This document shows positions 24,629-26,944 of a DNA stretch of 26,944 nt, piece by piece. Location: NCBI GenBank assembly GCA_039934635.1, contig JBDTLT010000054.1, forward strand, positions 1-26,944. Reading direction: 5' to 3'. This DNA comes from DATLFA01 sp039934635. Its GTDB lineage: Bacteria > Actinomycetota > Acidimicrobiia > Acidimicrobiales > WLNW01. Below the pieces are notes generated by a model that worked only from the letters and a program-made list of their open reading frames with translations, ran no database searches and was not told the origin of the DNA. Made by a program: the position numbers and the translations under genes. The stretch's first letter is position 1, and each line of letters begins with the position of its first letter.

Positions 24629-24777
24629 CACAGCAGCGAGGTTGGCGACGCGGTTGTGCGGTCGAACGTCTGCCTGGTTCTCGCTGTCGAACGTGGTACA
24701 TAGTGCGACGTTTGACAGCGAGAACCGAGGACCGAGGTCCGCATGGGGCAGAGCAGTGTGAGGTTGTCGAGGTCGAT
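24629..24777 (+). repeat. Dispersed palindromic element, copy 2
   Basis: This is the second copy of the element at 4606-4760, in the same orientation. The conserved core starts at 24650. The 19-base arms are 24676-24694 and 24708-24726, identical in sequence to copy 1, around a 13-base loop that differs from copy 1 at two bases (ggtacatagtgcg against gggacatattgcg). The GGACC-GA-GGTCC dyad follows. Flanking direct repeats are clearer here: AGCAGCGAGGTTGGCGACG (24632-24650) on the left and AGCAGTGTGAGGTTGTCGAG (24752-24771) on the right. It lies between two terminator-like hairpins in the 610-base gap between the DinB-like gene and ispH. Stem identity with a varied loop suggests selection on pairing. 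Confidence 0.85.
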
Positions 24778-24803
24778 CTGAGCGAAGCCGGCCTCGAGAA
24801 AGT

Positions 24804-24846
24804 CTGGTAGTGCAAAAGCATGGTGGGCGTGCTTTTCGACTACCAG
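24804..24846. terminator. Long hairpin, probable ispH terminator B
   Basis: CTGGTAGTGCAAAAGCATG and CGTGCTTTTCGACTACCAG form a 19-base stem with one 2x2 internal mismatch and one T-G pair, loop GTGGG. On the minus strand it follows the ispH stop after about 75 bases, so it is well placed to end that transcript. Its inner stem (AAAAGCAYG-N5-CGTGCTTTT) is almost the same as hairpin A. Confidence 0.6.
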
Positions 24847-24847
24847 A

Positions 24848-24865
24848 TTCGTAGCGCGCTACGAA
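24848..24865. repeat. Perfect 18-base palindrome beside terminator B
   Basis: TTCGTAGCG is followed directly by CGCTACGAA with no loop. A loopless perfect palindrome suits a dimeric protein binding site better than an RNA hairpin. It lies between the ispH stop and terminator B. Confidence 0.5.
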
Positions 24866-24922
24866 GGATCTAGGACGCAGCGCGACCGGCACGCGCGGGC
24901 ATTCGGTACTCGCGAGAGCGAG

Positions 24923-25954
24923 CTACGCCAGCGCGGCGAGTACGTCGCTCGCGTGCAGTTGGCGGTCGTTGACCGACGGCCGATCGCGCAACGTGCCCCC
25001 GAAGCCCACGGTCGCCACGACATCGATCGCCGTGAGCAGGTCGCGCAAGTTGCGCGGTGGCGGGAAGTACTCGTCCTCGTCGGTGATGCGCACTTCTTCG
25101 ACACCGTGGACGGGCGCGAGTCGCGCGATGACGGCTTCGACGAGCTCTTCGGGCGCGCTCGCACCCGCGGTCACGCCGATGGTGCCGCTGAGGTCAGTCG
25201 GCAGCTCGCTCTCGCTGTTGACCCGGAAGACGCGCGGGCAACCGGCGTCGAGCGCGAGTCGGGCGAGCGCAGTGGTGTTGGACGAGTTGGCCGAGCCGAG
25301 CACGACGACCGCGTCGCACTTGGGCGCGATCTGCATCAGCGCCGATTGACGGTTGGTCGTGGCGAAACACAGGTCGCTGCGATCGGGCATCCACATCTCG
25401 GGGAATCGTTCGCGAGTCGCGATCAACACCGACTCCCAGTCGCGGTGGCTCAACGTCGTCTGCGCGAGCAGCGCGACCGGCTGTTCGAACTGGGGGAGCG
25501 CGGCGACCTCTTCACGACTCTCGACGCGGTGGATCGCTTGCGGCGCAACAGCCATCGTGCCGACCGCTTCTTCGTGGCCGTCGTGGCCGACGTAGACGAT
25601 GTGGTACCCCTTGTTGGCCCGCACCTTGACTTCGTGGTGCACCTTGGTGACGAGCGGGCACACCGCGTCGACGACGTAGCCCCCGTTGGCCCGGGCGGCC
25701 TCGACGACTTCTGGTGCACTGCCGTGCGCGGACAACATCACGGGGCGGCCGGGGGGCACGTCCGCGATGTCGTCGACAAACACCACGCCGAGGTCTTCGA
25801 AGCGCTTGACCACGAGCTGGTTGTGCACGATCTCGTGGTAGCAGTACACCGGCGGGTCGAACGCCCTCACCATCCAGGCCAATGCCTTGATCGCCATCTC
25901 GACACCGGCGCAAAAGCCGCGCGGAGCGGCGAGCAGCACGCGATCGACCGTCAT
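24923..25954 (-). CDS. ispH: 4-hydroxy-3-methylbut-2-enyl diphosphate reductase
   Basis: A protein of 343 residues, the last enzyme of the MEP isoprenoid pathway, giving IPP and DMAPP. The three iron-sulfur cysteines are Cys15 (PRGFCAGV), Cys99 (VDAVCPLV) and Cys196 (SDLCFATTNRQ). Active-site residues His44 (EIVHNQ), His77 (SAHGS), His127 and Glu129 (GHDGHEEAVGT) are present, as is SANSSNTTAL. All key residues match the family. ATG 25954 is 24 bases after the stop of the Eis-like gene, so read-through from it is possible, but a TACCCT box seven bases before the ATG suggests its own leaderless promoter. In many bacteria ispH follows cmk-plsC on the same strand; here it is inverted. Confidence 0.96.
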   Translation of the reverse strand: MTVDRVLLAAPRGFCAGVEMAIKALAWMVRAFDPPVYCYHEIVHNQLVVKRFEDLGVVFVDDIADVPPGRPVMLSAHGSAPEVVEAARANGGYVVDAVCPLVTKVHHEVKVRANKGYHIVYVGHDGHEEAVGTMAVAPQAIHRVESREEVAALPQFEQPVALLAQTTLSHRDWESVLIATRERFPEMWMPDRSDLCFATTNRQSALMQIAPKCDAVVVLGSANSSNTTALARLALDAGCPRVFRVNSESELPTDLSGTIGVTAGASAPEELVEAVIARLAPVHGVEEVRITDEDEYFPPPRNLRDLLTAIDVVATVGFGGTLRDRPSVNDRQLHASDVLAALA

Positions 25955-25961
25955 GCACCGC

Positions 25962-25967
25962 AGGGTA
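25962..25967 (-). promoter_or_regulatory. Candidate leaderless -10 box of ispH
   Basis: On the minus strand this reads TACCCT, then seven bases, then the ATG at 25954. It sits in the short gap after the Eis-like gene. No ribosome site is visible in the gap. Confidence 0.42.
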
Positions 25968-25978
25968 GCGGCGGTTGC

Positions 25979-26944
25979 TCAGAAGAAGTCGACAAGGGTG
26001 GGTCGTTGCCCGCCGAACGCAGCGGCCAAGCGCGGGTCGAGCGCCCGTTGCCCGGTGAACGCCGCGGCGAACTCACGGATGTCGAGCGGCAACGTCCCTC
26101 GTCCGCCCGGCTCGAGTGACCCGTGGCCATCACGCACGCGCAACACGAAACGCCCGCTGTTGTGGCCGAGGACCTCGTCGCTCAATTCGACCTCGACCTC
26201 GACGTCGACGTGAGGGTTGTAGCCCCGCTGCGCGATGGCCGCAGCCGCGTCGACGAGGCGGACCATCCACGGCATGGCAAAGGTGCGTTTGACCCGCTGA
26301 CCGTGGTCGATCGCCGATTGCAGCTCCCACTCGGGCAATGGTGTGCGCATCGAACCGGCCATGGTGCCGTGCGCGCCGAGCAGTGCCAGCACTTCGCGTA
26401 ACGCGTCACGATCGACCGCGAAGAGTTGGCTCGCCATCAGATCGACCGATCGGCGTTCGCCGGGGATCTGGCGATAGGCGAGGCCGGCGACGGGTCGGCC
26501 GTCTCGATGCGCGACGTATGCGGCGGAAGGTTGTGGGCTCTTCTCGAAGTCGTAGGCGACGATGGACCATCGCTCGTCGTTGCGCACGAGCCATCCGTCA
26601 TGCGAAATCGCAGCCGCGTCGTAGGCATCACGCAAGTCGCCGATGCTCACCGGTGCGAATGTCGTTGTGCCTGCGGTGCGGGGAAGATCGCTGATGTCGA
26701 TCTGCGAGATGCCGTGGTGGCCGGCGATCTCGTAGCCGACGCTGCGGTAGAGCGTCGCGGTGGTGGGGTACAGCGCAGAGATCGCGCAACCGTCCGCACG
26801 AAGCCGATCGAGCGCCTCGCGCATCATGCGCCGGGCGAGGTTGCGCCCACGGGCGTGGGCTGCCACGGACACGCTGGCGATGCCGCCCGACGAGACCGGC
26901 TGGCCGCCGAAATACTGCGCGTCGTGCAACAGCGTGACGCAGCC
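25979..26944 (-). CDS. Eis-like GNAT N-acetyltransferase (N-terminus beyond window)
   Basis: The frame is open to the right edge; 321 residues are visible and roughly the first 70-90 residues of a normal Eis protein are missing. The visible part starts with the first GNAT domain: FGGQPVSSGGIASVSVAAHA, then RGRNLARRMM, the acetyl-CoA pyrophosphate loop, and ATLYRSVGYEIAG. A second GNAT-like domain and a C-terminal SCP2-like domain follow. The chain ends PTLVDFF; in Eis enzymes the C-terminal Phe carboxylate serves as a catalytic base, and that feature is kept. Eis enzymes acetylate amines such as aminoglycosides and protein lysines; the natural substrate here is unknown. It lies just upstream of ispH on the same strand. 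Confidence 0.88.
   Translation of the reverse strand, partial: GCVTLLHDAQYFGGQPVSSGGIASVSVAAHARGRNLARRMMREALDRLRADGCAISALYPTTATLYRSVGYEIAGHHGISQIDISDLPRTAGTTTFAPVSIGDLRDAYDAAAISHDGWLVRNDERWSIVAYDFEKSPQPSAAYVAHRDGRPVAGLAYRQIPGERRSVDLMASQLFAVDRDALREVLALLGAHGTMAGSMRTPLPEWELQSAIDHGQRVKRTFAMPWMVRLVDAAAAIAQRGYNPHVDVEVEVELSDEVLGHNSGRFVLRVRDGHGSLEPGGRGTLPLDIREFAAAFTGQRALDPRLAAAFGGQRPTLVDFF

Larger units (their letters stand above)
24313..24922. other. Palindrome-rich intergenic region (610 bases)
   Basis: This gap between the DinB-like start and the ispH stop holds the dinB -10 box, a CCCCC-AC-GGGGG dyad (24355-24366), hairpin A, two short palindromes, a small ATCGC-GCG-GCGAT stem (24607-24619), repeat copy 2, terminator B and the 18-base palindrome. 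Several open frames cross it on both strands, but they are Arg/Pro/Ser-rich, lack ribosome sites and match nothing I know, so I call it non-coding. Confidence 0.7.

Noticed and set aside
24440..24892. Small open frames across repeat copy 2, some reading similar peptides on both strands (FSLSNV...TFDSEN)
   Set aside because: The likeness between strands comes from the palindrome itself. There is no ribosome site, composition is unlike the neighbours, and copy 1 does not keep the same frames.

Overview
The window reads as a chromosomal segment of a high-GC actinobacterium. Codon use is strongly G/C at third positions, GTG starts are common, and many neighbouring genes overlap by four bases (ATGA or GTGA). 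The gene order (HAD-IIA phosphatase, tlyA, nadK, recN, pyrG, Nudix, xerD, then scpA, scpB, rluB, cmk) matches a conserved actinobacterial neighbourhood known from Mycobacterium tuberculosis (about Rv1692-Rv1712). The aroH-type chorismate mutase / tyrA / aroA insertion and the lineage-specific PKD protein suggest a non-mycobacterial group, possibly Acidimicrobiia. That placement is an inference from gene content, not a database result.

Layout. Bases 1-485 hold the 3' end of a HAD-IIA phosphatase. Bases 486-9166 form an envelope island. It contains a 1311-residue anchored protein with a propeller-like region and about ten PKD domains on the + strand, facing a moxR / DUF58 / transglutaminase-like operon on the - strand. 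Bases 9354-15905 are housekeeping genes on the + strand: tlyA-nadK-recN, pyrG, Nudix-xerD. A small HD-domain gene follows, then trpS on the - strand. From 17524 to 23759 there is one long + strand run: scpA-scpB-rluB-aroH-tyrA-aroA-cmk-plsC. It combines chromosome segregation, 23S rRNA modification, the end of the shikimate pathway with the tyrosine branch, CMP kinase and a lysophosphatidate acyltransferase. The right end is on the - strand: a DinB/mycothiol-isomerase-like gene, a 610-base palindrome-rich gap, ispH, and an Eis-like N-acetyltransferase cut by the window edge.

The most notable non-coding signal is a dispersed palindromic element present twice in the same orientation, at about 4606-4760 and 24629-24777. 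Each copy has 19-base inverted-repeat arms around a 13-base loop, a second short dyad, and degenerate flanking direct repeats. The right-hand copy sits between two almost identical terminator-like hairpins. Both copies lie where gene order departs from the usual actinobacterial arrangement. I see no annotated function for this element and treat it as the best candidate for something undescribed.

Other points: the transglutaminase-like protein appears to have alanine in place of the catalytic cysteine; six genes (pyrG, trpS, scpA, aroH, dinB-like, ispH) have a TANNNT box 6-8 bases before the start codon, suggesting leaderless transcripts; and a perfect dyad overlaps the predicted scpA -35 position. 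I saw no tRNA, rRNA, CRISPR array, insertion sequence or replication origin.
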